A DNA stretch of 59,530 bases from an uncultured Bacilli bacterium (GTDB lineage: Bacteria; Bacillota_I; Bacilli_A; RF39; UBA660). A program made the translations under genes and the position numbers. Shown here one piece after another: positions 43,114-51,816 of this stretch; the first letter of the stretch is position 1, and each line of letters starts with the position of its first letter. Under the pieces are notes generated by a model. The model searched no databases and was not told where the DNA came from. It saw only the letters and a program-made list of their open reading frames with translations. The stretch is taken from NCBI GenBank assembly GCA_934177995.1, contig CAKPPW010000005.1, forward strand, positions 1-59,530, in the 5' to 3' direction.

Positions 43114-43140
43114 AAAAGTCTACAAATTGTAGACTTTTTT
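43114..43140 (+). terminator. Intrinsic terminator after the prepilin genes
   Basis: AAAGTCTACA pairs perfectly with TGTAGACTTT, 3-nt loop, followed by a T run. Confidence 0.92.
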
Positions 43141-43177
43141 CTTTTTGTTTGTTATCCTTAAGTAGGAGGTAATTAAT

Positions 43178-44059
43178 ATGCTAATAATAGGTAGTCATGT
43201 TGGATATAAAAAAGATAGTGGACTAGTAGGAAGTGTAAAAGAAGCGTTAAGCTATAATGCTAATACTTTTATGTTTTATACAGGAGCACCACAAAATACT
43301 AAGAGACTTCCAATTGATCTAGAAAAAGTAAAAGAAGCAGATCAATTAATGAAAGATAATAAAATAGCTAAAGAAAATGTTATTGTTCATGCTCCTTATA
43401 TTATTAATCTTGCTACTGATGATTTAGTAAAAAGAGAATTCTCTTGTAACTTTCTAAAAGAAGAAATTAAAAGAGTAGAAACACTAGGATTTTCCTATTT
43501 AGTTCTTCATCCAGGAAGTCATGTTGGAGCAGGGACTGATAAGGGAATACAAAATATTGCTGACTCATTAAACAAAATTATAGATAAAGATACAAAAGTA
43601 GTTATTTTACTGGAAACTATGGCCGGAAAAGGTACAGAGGTAGGTAAAAACTTTGAAGAGTTAGAAAGTATTATTTCTAAGATAAAACAAAAAGAAAATA
43701 TTGGTGTATGTTTAGATACTTGTCATATAAATGATGCTGGTTATGATTTAAATTATTTTGATAAGGTACTAGATTCATTTGATAAAATAATAGGCCTTGA
43801 TAAGTTAAAATGTATTCATGTAAATGATAGTAAAAATATGATAGGTTCTCATAAAGATAGACATGAAAATATTGGCTATGGTCATATTGGTTTTGATAAC
43901 TTAATCAATATTATTTATAATAAGAGACTCGATAATATTCCAAAGATATTAGAAACTCCATATATTGATAAAACTTATCCACCATATAAATATGAGATAG
44001 AAATGATTAGAACTAAAAAGTTTAATAAGAATCTAATTGATGAGTGTAAACAATTGTAA
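43178..44059 (+). CDS. nfo: Endonuclease IV
   Basis: 293 residues, AP-endonuclease 2 TIM barrel. Zinc ligands lie in VIVHAPYIIN, LVLHPGSHVG, LLETMAGKG, CLDTCHINDAG, IHVNDSKN and the final ILETPY. It cuts DNA at abasic sites in base excision repair. AGGAGG precedes the ATG. It is isolated between the prepilins and the polysaccharide genes. Confidence 0.95.
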   Translation: MLIIGSHVGYKKDSGLVGSVKEALSYNANTFMFYTGAPQNTKRLPIDLEKVKEADQLMKDNKIAKENVIVHAPYIINLATDDLVKREFSCNFLKEEIKRVETLGFSYLVLHPGSHVGAGTDKGIQNIADSLNKIIDKDTKVVILLETMAGKGTEVGKNFEELESIISKIKQKENIGVCLDTCHINDAGYDLNYFDKVLDSFDKIIGLDKLKCIHVNDSKNMIGSHKDRHENIGYGHIGFDNLINIIYNKRLDNIPKILETPYIDKTYPPYKYEIEMIRTKKFNKNLIDECKQL

Positions 44060-44121
44060 ATATTAATTAAACTTTATCTTAAATAAACTATCTATGATAT
44101 TATTATGTAAGGGAGTAGTTT

Positions 44122-45390
44122 ATGCAGAAAAAAATAGAATTTATAGTAAAAGCTTTTTTATTAAGTAGTCCTTTTCTTGATATGTTAACAGCTTTTGCAC
44201 TTCATGTGTTTAAGACTGATTTAACAATGGGAATAGTTATAAAAATTTTATTCTTAATTTTTTCAGTTATATATGTATTCTTTTTCTATCAAGGTAAGAA
44301 GAAAAAACTTTATAAAGGATTTAGTCTTTCTTTAATAATATATATATTATTTTTTATGGGAATAGTATTAGTTAATAAGGGTAGTGATGTCCTGTTCTAT
44401 GAACTTAAGAATGTTTTTAAGACTCTTTACTTTCCCTTCCTTTTAATTAGTTTTTCCGCTATGTTTGAAGAAAAGTTGGAGATAGTACCAAAGAAATATT
44501 TTTCTTATATAATGTTTACCTATCTCTTAGGAATCTTTATTCCCTCACTTCTAGGAATAGGGTTTGATACTTATGAAGTAACTAAGAAAGGAAGTTTAGG
44601 ATTCTTTAATAGTGCTAATGAGGTAGGAGGAATAATCTCTATTCTAATGCCATTTTTCTTTCTTAATTTATATAAAGATAATAATATTATTAAATCAATA
44701 TTTTCTCTTGCTATCTTACTATACGTCTTATTAAGTATGGGAACTAAAACACCACTTCTTACATTTATTCTTATTCTAACTTGTTATTTATTAATATTTT
44801 TATATAAGATGACTAAGAAGAAAGAATATAAAAAAGTTTTAGGTATAAGTACGATATTTATTACAATGATTTTTTGTCTATCGTTATTAATTCCTAAAAC
44901 AACCTTTTATAAGAATATTAAGATTCATCTAGATTACTTAAAAGTTGATAAAGTAACAGATATATTTAAAAGTGAAAAATTAGTTGATCATTTTATCTTT
45001 AGTTCAAGACTTAAGTTTATGAAAAATAGTGTTAATTATTATAAGAAGGCACCACTAATAGAAAAATTAGGTGGTATTGGTTATATAGAAGGGTATGGTA
45101 CCGATAAAGTAAGTATTAAGATGGTTGAGATGGACTATATTGATATCTTTTTAAGACAAGGTATTATTGGTTTTACTATTTATATGGTTATTTATCTATA
45201 CTTTTTAAGACTAGCAATTAAAAGATATTTAGAGTCAAAATCATTTACTAAGAAAGTAACATATCTACTAGCTTGCTTTTTAACAATTTTATTAAGCTTC
45301 TTTACAGGACATATTATTATGGCACCAGCAGTTAGTATTTTAGTAGTACTTATCTTAACTGCTAAAGACAAGAAAGGAGGATTAATTTGA
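44122..45390 (+). CDS. O-antigen polymerase/ligase-like membrane protein
   Basis: 422 residues, 10 to 12 membrane helices with a larger extracytoplasmic loop near residues 260-330. The pattern, including LGFFNSANEVGGIISILMPF, resembles the Wzy_C/WaaL family of polysaccharide polymerases or O-antigen ligases. It probably polymerises or attaches repeat units made by the following genes. The TGA stop overlaps the TTG start of the GT2 gene. The family call rests on topology and local motifs. Confidence 0.75.
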   Translation: MQKKIEFIVKAFLLSSPFLDMLTAFALHVFKTDLTMGIVIKILFLIFSVIYVFFFYQGKKKKLYKGFSLSLIIYILFFMGIVLVNKGSDVLFYELKNVFKTLYFPFLLISFSAMFEEKLEIVPKKYFSYIMFTYLLGIFIPSLLGIGFDTYEVTKKGSLGFFNSANEVGGIISILMPFFFLNLYKDNNIIKSIFSLAILLYVLLSMGTKTPLLTFILILTCYLLIFLYKMTKKKEYKKVLGISTIFITMIFCLSLLIPKTTFYKNIKIHLDYLKVDKVTDIFKSEKLVDHFIFSSRLKFMKNSVNYYKKAPLIEKLGGIGYIEGYGTDKVSIKMVEMDYIDIFLRQGIIGFTIYMVIYLYFLRLAIKRYLESKSFTKKVTYLLACFLTILLSFFTGHIIMAPAVSILVVLILTAKDKKGGLI

Positions 45391-46256
45391 GAGATTTAGT
45401 TTTCGTTATAATAAATTATAATACTAGTAAACTAACTAAGAGATTAGTTAAAAATATAAAAGATTATAAATCTATCAGTAAGATTATTATTGTTGATAAT
45501 GCTTCAACTGATAATTCATATAAAGTATTAAAGAAATTAGAAAATGATAAATTAGAAGTTGTTAAAGCAGATACTAATAAAGGTTTTTCTGCAGGTATGA
45601 ATCTTGGTGTTAAAAGAGCAATAGAGTTATATGGAAAGTGTGATATCATTCTTTCTAATACGGATATAGTAATTTCAAGTGAAGAGACTATTACTACCTT
45701 ACAAGAAAACTTAAAGATGCGAAAAGTAGCAGTAGCAAGTCCCGTTGTTTTTCAACAAAATATGATAAGTAGAGGCTGGAAGATACCAACTGTTAAAGAA
45801 GAGATGTTAATCAATTTACCGGTAATTGGTAAGAAATTTCAAAAGAAATATATGGATTATGATGAAGAACACTATAAGGGAAAGTATTCCTATGTAGAAG
45901 CAGTATCAGGTTGTTTCTTTATGATTAAGAGTGAAGCAATAAAGAGAATTAATTATTTTGATGAGAATGTCTTTTTATACTATGAAGAAAATATTTTAGG
46001 AGAAAAACTTAAAAATGTTGGTTATGACTTAATAGTATGTAATGATGTTGTGATAATTCATGATCACTCAGTAAGTATAGATCATAATGTAGGAACTATT
46101 AATAAGTTTAAAATATTAAAAGAAAGCCAAAGATATTTTGAGAAGAAGTATCACTATGCAACTGAAAAAGAGATTAAAAGATTAAAATTTACTAGTGATT
46201 TAACATTATTAACAATATATCTAAAAGTATTTTTAAAAGGAGGATTTAAAAAATGA
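45387..46256 (+). CDS. Glycosyltransferase family 2
   Basis: 289 residues, GT-A fold: FVIINYNTSKLTKRLV, IVDNASTDNSYKVL, GFSAGMNLGVK, ILSNTDIVIS (the DxD-like metal site) and SGCFFMIK. This is the rhamnosyltransferase-like type. TTG start overlaps the preceding TGA (TTGA). It most likely adds dTDP-rhamnose or another sugar to the repeat unit, in line with the rfb genes directly after it. The stop overlaps rfbA (ATGA). Confidence 0.88.
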   Translation: MRDLVFVIINYNTSKLTKRLVKNIKDYKSISKIIIVDNASTDNSYKVLKKLENDKLEVVKADTNKGFSAGMNLGVKRAIELYGKCDIILSNTDIVISSEETITTLQENLKMRKVAVASPVVFQQNMISRGWKIPTVKEEMLINLPVIGKKFQKKYMDYDEEHYKGKYSYVEAVSGCFFMIKSEAIKRINYFDENVFLYYEENILGEKLKNVGYDLIVCNDVVIIHDHSVSIDHNVGTINKFKILKESQRYFEKKYHYATEKEIKRLKFTSDLTLLTIYLKVFLKGGFKK

Positions 46257-47149
46257 AGGGAATTATTTTAGCAGGAGGTAGTGGAACAAGACTATATCCT
46301 TTAACAGAGGTAACTAGTAAGCAGTTAATGCCTATTTATGATAAGCCGATGATATATTATCCTTTATCAGTACTTATGCAAGCAGGTATTAGAGATATAT
46401 TAATTATCTCCACCGAAAGAGATTTACCTAGATTTGAAAAGTTACTTGGAACTGGGGAAAAATATGGAGTTAATTTCTCTTATATTGTACAACCTAGTCC
46501 TAATGGTTTAGCAGAAGCTTTTATTCTAGGAGAAGAGTTTATTGGAACTGATAGTTGTGCAATGGTTTTAGGAGATAATATCTTCTATGGAGCAGGACTT
46601 AAAGATGAACTAGCAAAGGCTGTTATAAAAGCTGAAGAAGGGGAAGCAACTGTTTTCGGTTATCATGTTCATGATCCAGAAAGATTTGGTGTTGTAGAAT
46701 TTAATAGTGAAGGAAAAGCAGTTAGTATTGAAGAAAAACCAGTTAATCCTAAGAGTAATTATGCAGTAACAGGACTATACTTTTATCCTAAGGGAGTAAG
46801 TAGTAAAGCTAAAAGTTTAACACCATCTAAACGTGGAGAATTAGAAATAACTGATCTTAATAGATTATATCTTTTAGAAGATAAACTAGAAGTAATATCT
46901 TTAAAAGAAGGTTATGGCTGGTTTGATACTGGAACTTTTAAAAGTTTGTTAACAGCTACTAACTTTGTCGGTACTATTCAAGAACATCAAAATATAACTA
47001 TCTGTTGTCCCGAAGAGATCGGGTATAAGAATGGCTGGTTAGCTAAAGAAAAATTGAAAGAACAAGCACTATTAATGAAGAAAAATACTTATGGTGAACA
47101 TTTAATGAGTATATATATGGAGGATGAAGATGAAAATAATAGAGACTAA
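46253..47149 (+). CDS. rfbA: Glucose-1-phosphate thymidylyltransferase
   Basis: 298 residues, nucleotidyltransferase fold: GIILAGGSGTRLYPLT, SKQLMPIYDKPMIYYPLS, VLGDNIFYG and GYGWFDTGT. It makes dTDP-glucose from dTTP and glucose-1-phosphate, the first step of dTDP-L-rhamnose synthesis. Start overlaps the GT2 stop by 4 bp; rfbC overlaps its 3' end. Confidence 0.96.
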   Translation: MKGIILAGGSGTRLYPLTEVTSKQLMPIYDKPMIYYPLSVLMQAGIRDILIISTERDLPRFEKLLGTGEKYGVNFSYIVQPSPNGLAEAFILGEEFIGTDSCAMVLGDNIFYGAGLKDELAKAVIKAEEGEATVFGYHVHDPERFGVVEFNSEGKAVSIEEKPVNPKSNYAVTGLYFYPKGVSSKAKSLTPSKRGELEITDLNRLYLLEDKLEVISLKEGYGWFDTGTFKSLLTATNFVGTIQEHQNITICCPEEIGYKNGWLAKEKLKEQALLMKKNTYGEHLMSIYMEDEDENNRD

Positions 47150-47690
47150 ATTAAAAGATTGCTACATAATAGAGCCTGATGTCTTTAATGATGAGAGAGG
47201 TTACTTTATGGAGTTTTATAGTGATAAGAAGATGGATAAAGCAAGAAGTGTCTTACCTAAAGTTGTTCAAGGAAATCGTTCCTTTAGTAAGAAAGGTACT
47301 TTAAGAGGATTACATTATCAAAAAGGAGAAACATCACAAGCTAAATTAGTAGAATGTTTACAGGGAGCTGTTTTAGATGTAGCAGTAGACTTAAGAAAAG
47401 ATTCACCTACTTATAAAGAATGGGTAAGTGTAGAGTTAACGGCTACTAATCATCGCCAATTATTAATACCTAAAGGTTTTGCTCATGGTTTTTTAACGCT
47501 TGAAGATAATACTTTATTTCAGTATTTAGTAGATTATCCTTATAGTCCTTCTACAGAAGGTGGTATACTTTGGTGTGATGATGAAATTAATGTCGATTGG
47601 CAATTTACTAAATACCAAATAGAAGAGCCAGTCTTATCAGAAAAAGATAAGGTTAGAAAACCACTTAGAGAAACAGAGGTTGACTTTTAA
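47130..47690 (+). CDS. rfbC: dTDP-4-dehydrorhamnose 3,5-epimerase
   Basis: About 186 residues, cupin fold with FVDERGYF-like start (FNDERGYFMEFY), GTLRGLHYQKG, LLIPKGFAHGFL and ILWCDDEINVDW. GGAGG (47119-47123) lies 6 nt before ATG 47130; ATG 47124 is too close to it. It overlaps rfbA by 20 bp and ends on the rfbD start (TAATG). It epimerises C3 and C5 of the keto sugar. Confidence 0.95.
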   Translation: MKIIETKLKDCYIIEPDVFNDERGYFMEFYSDKKMDKARSVLPKVVQGNRSFSKKGTLRGLHYQKGETSQAKLVECLQGAVLDVAVDLRKDSPTYKEWVSVELTATNHRQLLIPKGFAHGFLTLEDNTLFQYLVDYPYSPSTEGGILWCDDEINVDWQFTKYQIEEPVLSEKDKVRKPLRETEVDF

Positions 47691-48553
47691 TGAGATATTT
47701 AGTAACAGGCATTACTGGTCAACTTGGTTATGATGTAGTAAGAGTTTTAAAAGAAAATGGTGTTAAGGATATTTATGCTCCAACAAGTAGTGAGTTTGAT
47801 ATTACTAATAAAGAAATAGTAGTTTCTAAGACTAAAGAATTTAATCCTGATGTTATTATTCACTGTGCCGCTTATACTAAAGTTGATCAAGCAGAGATTG
47901 ATATTGATACTTGTTATAAAGTTAATGTTGATGGTACTAAAAATATGACAGAAGCAGCCAAAGAGGCGGATGCCAAAATCATCTATATCAGTACCGATTA
48001 CGTCTTTGATGGGGAAAAGAAAGGTGCCTATCTAGTAGATGATAGGACTAATCCTAAGTCTATCTATGGAAAGACTAAACTAGAAGGAGAGAAGATCGTT
48101 AGTAATTATGATAAACATTTCATAGTAAGGATATCTTGGGTATTTGGAATTAATGGTAATAACTTTGTTAAGACTATGCTTAACCTTTCTAAGACTCATA
48201 AAGAGTTAACAGTAGTAGCAGATCAAATTGGTAGTCCAACTTATACTTATGATTTAGCAAAACTATTATATGATATGAGTAAAACTACTAAGTATGGAAC
48301 TTATCATGCTACTAATGAAGGATGCTATAGCTGGGCAGACTTTGCAAGATTAATATTAAAAGATAAAGATACTAAAATAAAAGATGTAACTACTTTAGAA
48401 TATCAAGAGATGATTAATAAGAAACAAGCACCAAGACCTAAAAACTCATTATTAGATAAAGAAAAACTAGTGGCAAATGGATTTTATAAGTTACCACCAG
48501 TTGAAGTTGCTTTAACCAGTTATTTAATAGAATTAGAAAAAAAAGAAGCGTAA
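47690..48553 (+). CDS. rfbD: dTDP-4-dehydrorhamnose reductase
   Basis: 287 residues, Rossmann fold GITGQLGYDV at residues 6-15, STDYVFDGEKKG and YGKTKLEGE with the catalytic YxxxK. It performs the last step to dTDP-L-rhamnose. The middle enzyme, the 4,6-dehydratase RfbB, is not in this cluster. The stop is 3 bp from the convergent rpsT stop, with a shared terminator. Confidence 0.95.
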   Translation: MRYLVTGITGQLGYDVVRVLKENGVKDIYAPTSSEFDITNKEIVVSKTKEFNPDVIIHCAAYTKVDQAEIDIDTCYKVNVDGTKNMTEAAKEADAKIIYISTDYVFDGEKKGAYLVDDRTNPKSIYGKTKLEGEKIVSNYDKHFIVRISWVFGINGNNFVKTMLNLSKTHKELTVVADQIGSPTYTYDLAKLLYDMSKTTKYGTYHATNEGCYSWADFARLILKDKDTKIKDVTTLEYQEMINKKQAPRPKNSLLDKEKLVANGFYKLPPVEVALTSYLIELEKKEA

Positions 48554-48572
48554 CAATTATGCTTCTTTTGCT
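48540..48572. terminator. Bidirectional terminator between rfbD and rpsT
   Basis: AAAGAAGC pairs with GCTTCTTT around an 11-nt loop, flanked by A run and T run, so it works in both directions. It overlaps the ends of both genes. Confidence 0.85.
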
Positions 48573-48832
48573 TCCATCTTATTTACTGCTTTAGTTAATC
48601 TTGATTTTAAACGGGCAGCTTTATTTTTATGAACTGATCCATGAGTACAAGCTTTATCAACTCTTTGAATAGCAATATTTAAAGTCTTTTTAGCTTCTTC
48701 ACCTTTACCAGCAAGAATAGCTTTTTCACAGTTCTTAACTGCTGTACGCATACTTGAAGTTACAAGAGTGTTTACATCAGCTTTTCTTTCATTACTACGA
48801 ACTCTTTTCTTAGCACTTTTAATATTTGGCAT
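48557..48832 (-). CDS. rpsT: 30S ribosomal protein S20
   Basis: 91 residues starting MPNIKSAKKRVRSNERK, all-helical, ending with the Lys-rich KSRLTKAVNKM region. ATG 48832 is chosen because GAGGTGA precedes it; a longer frame has no support. It is monocistronic and minus strand, convergent with rfbD. Confidence 0.95.
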   Translation of the reverse strand: MPNIKSAKKRVRSNERKADVNTLVTSSMRTAVKNCEKAILAGKGEEAKKTLNIAIQRVDKACTHGSVHKNKAARLKSRLTKAVNKMEAKEA

Positions 48833-48864
48833 AATTTCACCTCGCTTCTTGTTTAAACATTTAC

Positions 48865-48893
48865 ATTTTACCAAAAAATAGAAGATATTGCAA
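48865..48893 (-). promoter_or_regulatory. Promoter for rpsT (minus strand)
   Basis: On the minus strand TTGCAA (48893-48888), 17 bp, TAAAAT (48870-48865), about 32 bp ahead of the start. Beyond it, 48894-49025 has no gene or clear structure. Confidence 0.7.
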
Positions 48894-49025
48894 ATGTTTT
48901 AAATTTCTTTTCTTATATATAATACAAAAAAGTATGGGAAAAAGCAAGAAGTATAGACAAATTTATGTTCAATCTTCTTATCAATGTAAAAGAATATCTT
49001 TTAGATAAAAAACTTGTGTTTTCTT

Positions 49026-49054
49026 TTGACGAAATATTTAACGTATGATATAGT
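49026..49054 (+). promoter_or_regulatory. Promoter for the VUT-family transporter
   Basis: TTGACG (49026-49031), 17 bp, TATAGT (49049-49054) with an upstream TG. No preQ1 riboswitch is seen in the short leader. Confidence 0.75.
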
Positions 49055-49081
49055 AGTTATAGAATAGGAAGGTGAGATGAT

Positions 49082-49672
49082 ATGAGAAAAAGTATGACTA
49101 AAAAAAGAGTCGTAAAGAAGGAAGAAATAGGATCTTGGGTATATATTTTACTACTAACATCTGTTACAATACTAGGCTGGGTGTTAGGAAAGTTTGATTT
49201 TTCCATTGGTAAAACAACGTTGACAATAGCTGTCTTTGCTTATCCATTTCGTTATTTTATAGCTAATATTATTACTAAAAAATATGGTTATAAAGAAACA
49301 ATGAATGGTATTAGTTATTCAGCTTGCTTACTTTTGTTATTTGCCATAGTTGCTAGTTTATTTGGACAACATGATGTAGACTATGTACCACTTACTGGAG
49401 AATTGTTTGGTTATATGTTAAGTCAAATGATTAACTTATCAATTTATTACTATCTATTAATTAATACTAATGATGATAAGATACCTTATTTAGGATCATA
49501 TATTGCAGCTATGTTAGTTGATACTTTAGTAAGTATGCTTTTTGCTAGTAGATTAGTAATTCTTGCAAGTTTCTGGAGAACTTATTTTGTAACTATTCTT
49601 ATTCAAGCAATTATTTCTATTTTCTTAATTTATTTTGATGATAAGAAAATATATAATCCAAGAAAAAAATAG
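49082..49672 (+). CDS. VUT-family (YhhQ-type) transporter, possible queuosine-precursor importer
   Basis: 196 residues with about six membrane helices and the family pattern FRYFIANIITKKYGYKE. YhhQ-type proteins import queuine or preQ0/preQ1. This would fit with queA at 9.5 kb, which uses the imported base. The family call comes from the helix pattern plus this motif, so moderate confidence. The 3' end overlaps the start of the pilin-like gene. Confidence 0.72.
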   Translation: MRKSMTKKRVVKKEEIGSWVYILLLTSVTILGWVLGKFDFSIGKTTLTIAVFAYPFRYFIANIITKKYGYKETMNGISYSACLLLLFAIVASLFGQHDVDYVPLTGELFGYMLSQMINLSIYYYLLINTNDDKIPYLGSYIAAMLVDTLVSMLFASRLVILASFWRTYFVTILIQAIISIFLIYFDDKKIYNPRKK

Positions 49673-50030
49673 TTATTTAAAAAAAGTATTAGTTTTAATT
49701 ATTATCTTAATCATTATTCTGTTAGTTAGTGCTTTAAGAATGGTTAAAGCTAAGAATCTTGAATATTATAGGAAACAAGAAAAGTTGATGAGACTAGCTG
49801 CTATTAATTATTTTAAAAACTATCCTTCCTATTTACCACTTGAAAATGGTGAGTCTAAAAGAGTAGTATTATCCTTTTTAGTTAAAGAAGGATATATAGA
49901 GAAAATAAAAGATATTAATAATAGAGAATGTGATAGCAGGAAAAGTTATATTAAAGTAGTTAAAAATAGTAAAGATACCTATACTTATTCTTCATATCTT
50001 GTTTGTCCTAATTATAAAATAAAAAAGTAA
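49638..50030 (+). CDS. Pilin-body-like membrane protein without prepilin cleavage motif
   Basis: 130 residues. One N-terminal membrane helix (VLVLIIILIIILLVSAL), then a body EYYRKQEKLMRLAAINYF ... YLPLENGESKRVV ... VKEGYIEKIKDINNRECD. It aligns by eye with the pilin body of the giant prepilin at 4335 (KYYKSQEGLITLAGKQYF ... YLDKVKDYNGKECA). It lacks the G-F-T-x-x-E leader. The start is uncertain: no good ribosome site, and ATG 49638 overlaps the transporter gene by 35 bp. Possibly a minor pseudopilin or a decayed paralogue. Confidence 0.62.
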   Translation: MIRKYIIQEKNSYLKKVLVLIIILIIILLVSALRMVKAKNLEYYRKQEKLMRLAAINYFKNYPSYLPLENGESKRVVLSFLVKEGYIEKIKDINNRECDSRKSYIKVVKNSKDTYTYSSYLVCPNYKIKK

Positions 50031-50060
50031 TCTATAGAAAAAACTGTAGATTACTTTTTT
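50028..50060. terminator. Bidirectional terminator between the pilin-like gene and yqfQ
   Basis: AGTAATCTATAG pairs with CTGTAGATTACT (one wobble) with flanking A and T runs; it serves both convergent genes. Confidence 0.9.
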
Positions 50061-50286
50061 CTTCTTGTTTTGTAGTTTCTTCTCTTACTGGTGGTTCATC
50101 ATCTTTTACGGCATCAGCAATTCTAAATAGGGTTCTTGCATTAGTAACTAATGGTTTTACTTGATAGATTATAGGAATAGCTTGGTTAATAACATTAAGT
50201 GTTTTTTGTGTGTTATTTAAAATATTGCCCCAGTTTATTCTTTTTATACCACTATTAATTTGATAAGGATTCATTTGATTATACAT
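50032..50286 (-). CDS. yqfQ: YqfQ/VrrA-type spore-associated protein
   Basis: 84 residues. After a Gln/Asn-rich start the core reads INWGNILNNTQKTLNVINQ, then VKPLVTNARTLFRIAD, the pattern of YqfQ (VrrA) coat-associated proteins of Bacillus. The C-terminus is charged. ATG 50286 with GGGTGAT upstream is chosen over GTG 50295. It is a second sporulation-linked gene besides the cotJ operon. Confidence 0.75.
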   Translation of the reverse strand: MYNQMNPYQINSGIKRINWGNILNNTQKTLNVINQAIPIIYQVKPLVTNARTLFRIADAVKDDEPPVREETTKQEEKSNLQFFL

Positions 50287-50382
50287 TTTTATCACCCTTA
50301 TTTTAATATATGTTACTTGTTTCTTCTTGTGTCATTTATCAAGTGATGATATAATTATTTTAATAGAAAGGGTGTTATTAAT

Positions 50383-51807
50383 ATGGAGAAAGCTATGCAA
50401 CCATTTATTTTTATATATCATGTTGTTGCTTATATATTTTCTTTACCAAAAACAATTCTTTCATATTCTTTTAAAGGTATTGCTTTTGTTTTTTCACTAT
50501 TTAATATTAAACCCAAAAAAGATGATGATAGTAAAGAAATAGAAGAAGAAGTAAAAAAATTAATGACTAAAAAAGAAGAAGAGGTCATTAAAGAAGAACC
50601 TTTATTCTCTTATAGATATAAGGCTAAAGGGGTTAATGGAAAAGTATTTTCTGGTACTATGGAAGGTAGTAGTGTTGATGATGTTAGAGACTTTTTGACT
50701 AACGAGGGCTATGAAATACTTGAAGTTAATCCTAGAAAGACATATGATGTTGATATTAATATAGGAGGTAAGTTTGGATCAGCCGAACTATCATTTACTT
50801 TAACTCAGTTATCTACTTATATTAAAGCTGGCATTTCACTAGTAGATTCAGTAAGAATACTTGAAAAACAAGCAGAGAAGCCAGAACATAGAAAAGTCTA
50901 TCAAAAGATGGTTTATGAGTTGTTGAAAGGGGAAAGTTTATCAGTAGCAATGCAAAAACAACAAGATAAGTTTCCTAAGTTATTAGTAAATATGGTCAAG
51001 ACTAGTGAGTTAACTGGAGACTTAACTTCAGTTTTAGATGATATGGCTGAGTATTATACTTCAAAAGAAGAAACAAAAAAAACAATGATTTCTGCTATGA
51101 CTTATCCAGTTATTGTTATAATAATAGCTATCTGCGTTGTAGTATTTATTTTAACTTCAATTGTTCCTAAATTTGTTGATATGTATAGTGCAAATGATGC
51201 AACTATTCCAGCGCTTACACAAACAATAATGAGTATAAGTAGTTTTTTAACCCATCACTATATTATATTAATTATCATAATAGGTGGTATCCTTGGAGCT
51301 TTTATTTTTCTTTTTAAACATGTACAAGCCTTTCGTAAAAATACACAGATTATAATGATGCATATACCTGTTTTGAGTAAAATAATTATTTACAATGAAG
51401 TCTATAATTTTACTAAGACTTTTGCATCACTTTTAAATCATGGAGTATTTATTACTGATAGTATGGAAATACTTGCTAAAATTACTAATAATGAAGTGTA
51501 TAAAGAACTAATTAATAGAACAATTATAAATCTAAATAAAGGAGCTAATATCTCAGATTCATTCAAGGGATCTTGGGCTTTCCCAGTAGCTGCTTATGAA
51601 ATGATTGTTACTGGAGAGTCCACTGGTCAGTTGGGATTAATGATGGAGAAAGTAGCTAATTATTATCAGACGCTACACAAAAATTTAGTAAAACAATTAC
51701 AAAGTTTAATAGAACCAATGATGATTGTATTCTTGGCACTTATAGTAGGTATTATTCTTTTATCAGTTATGATGCCAATGTTTGATATATATTCAAAGAT
51801 TCAGTAG
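50383..51807 (+). CDS. pilC: Type IV pilus/type II secretion inner-membrane platform protein PilC
   Basis: 474 residues. The N-terminal part is charged with two hydrophobic stretches. Two GspF domains follow: FTLTQLSTYIKAGISLVDSV near residue 140 and FTKTFASLLNHGVFITDSM near 345, with helices ending LIVGIILLSVMMPMFDIYS. PilC is the platform on which the pilus is built. It is directly followed by the prepilin peptidase. The N-terminus has an extra segment of about 60 residues compared with short GspF proteins. Confidence 0.93.
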   Translation: MEKAMQPFIFIYHVVAYIFSLPKTILSYSFKGIAFVFSLFNIKPKKDDDSKEIEEEVKKLMTKKEEEVIKEEPLFSYRYKAKGVNGKVFSGTMEGSSVDDVRDFLTNEGYEILEVNPRKTYDVDINIGGKFGSAELSFTLTQLSTYIKAGISLVDSVRILEKQAEKPEHRKVYQKMVYELLKGESLSVAMQKQQDKFPKLLVNMVKTSELTGDLTSVLDDMAEYYTSKEETKKTMISAMTYPVIVIIIAICVVVFILTSIVPKFVDMYSANDATIPALTQTIMSISSFLTHHYIILIIIIGGILGAFIFLFKHVQAFRKNTQIIMMHIPVLSKIIIYNEVYNFTKTFASLLNHGVFITDSMEILAKITNNEVYKELINRTIINLNKGANISDSFKGSWAFPVAAYEMIVTGESTGQLGLMMEKVANYYQTLHKNLVKQLQSLIEPMMIVFLALIVGIILLSVMMPMFDIYSKIQ

Positions 51808-51816
51808 GTGATGTTT

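Noticed and set aside
48894..49081. Riboswitch (preQ1) ahead of the VUT-family transporter
   Set aside because: The leader after the promoter is under 30 nt and shows no preQ1-type pseudoknot sequence.
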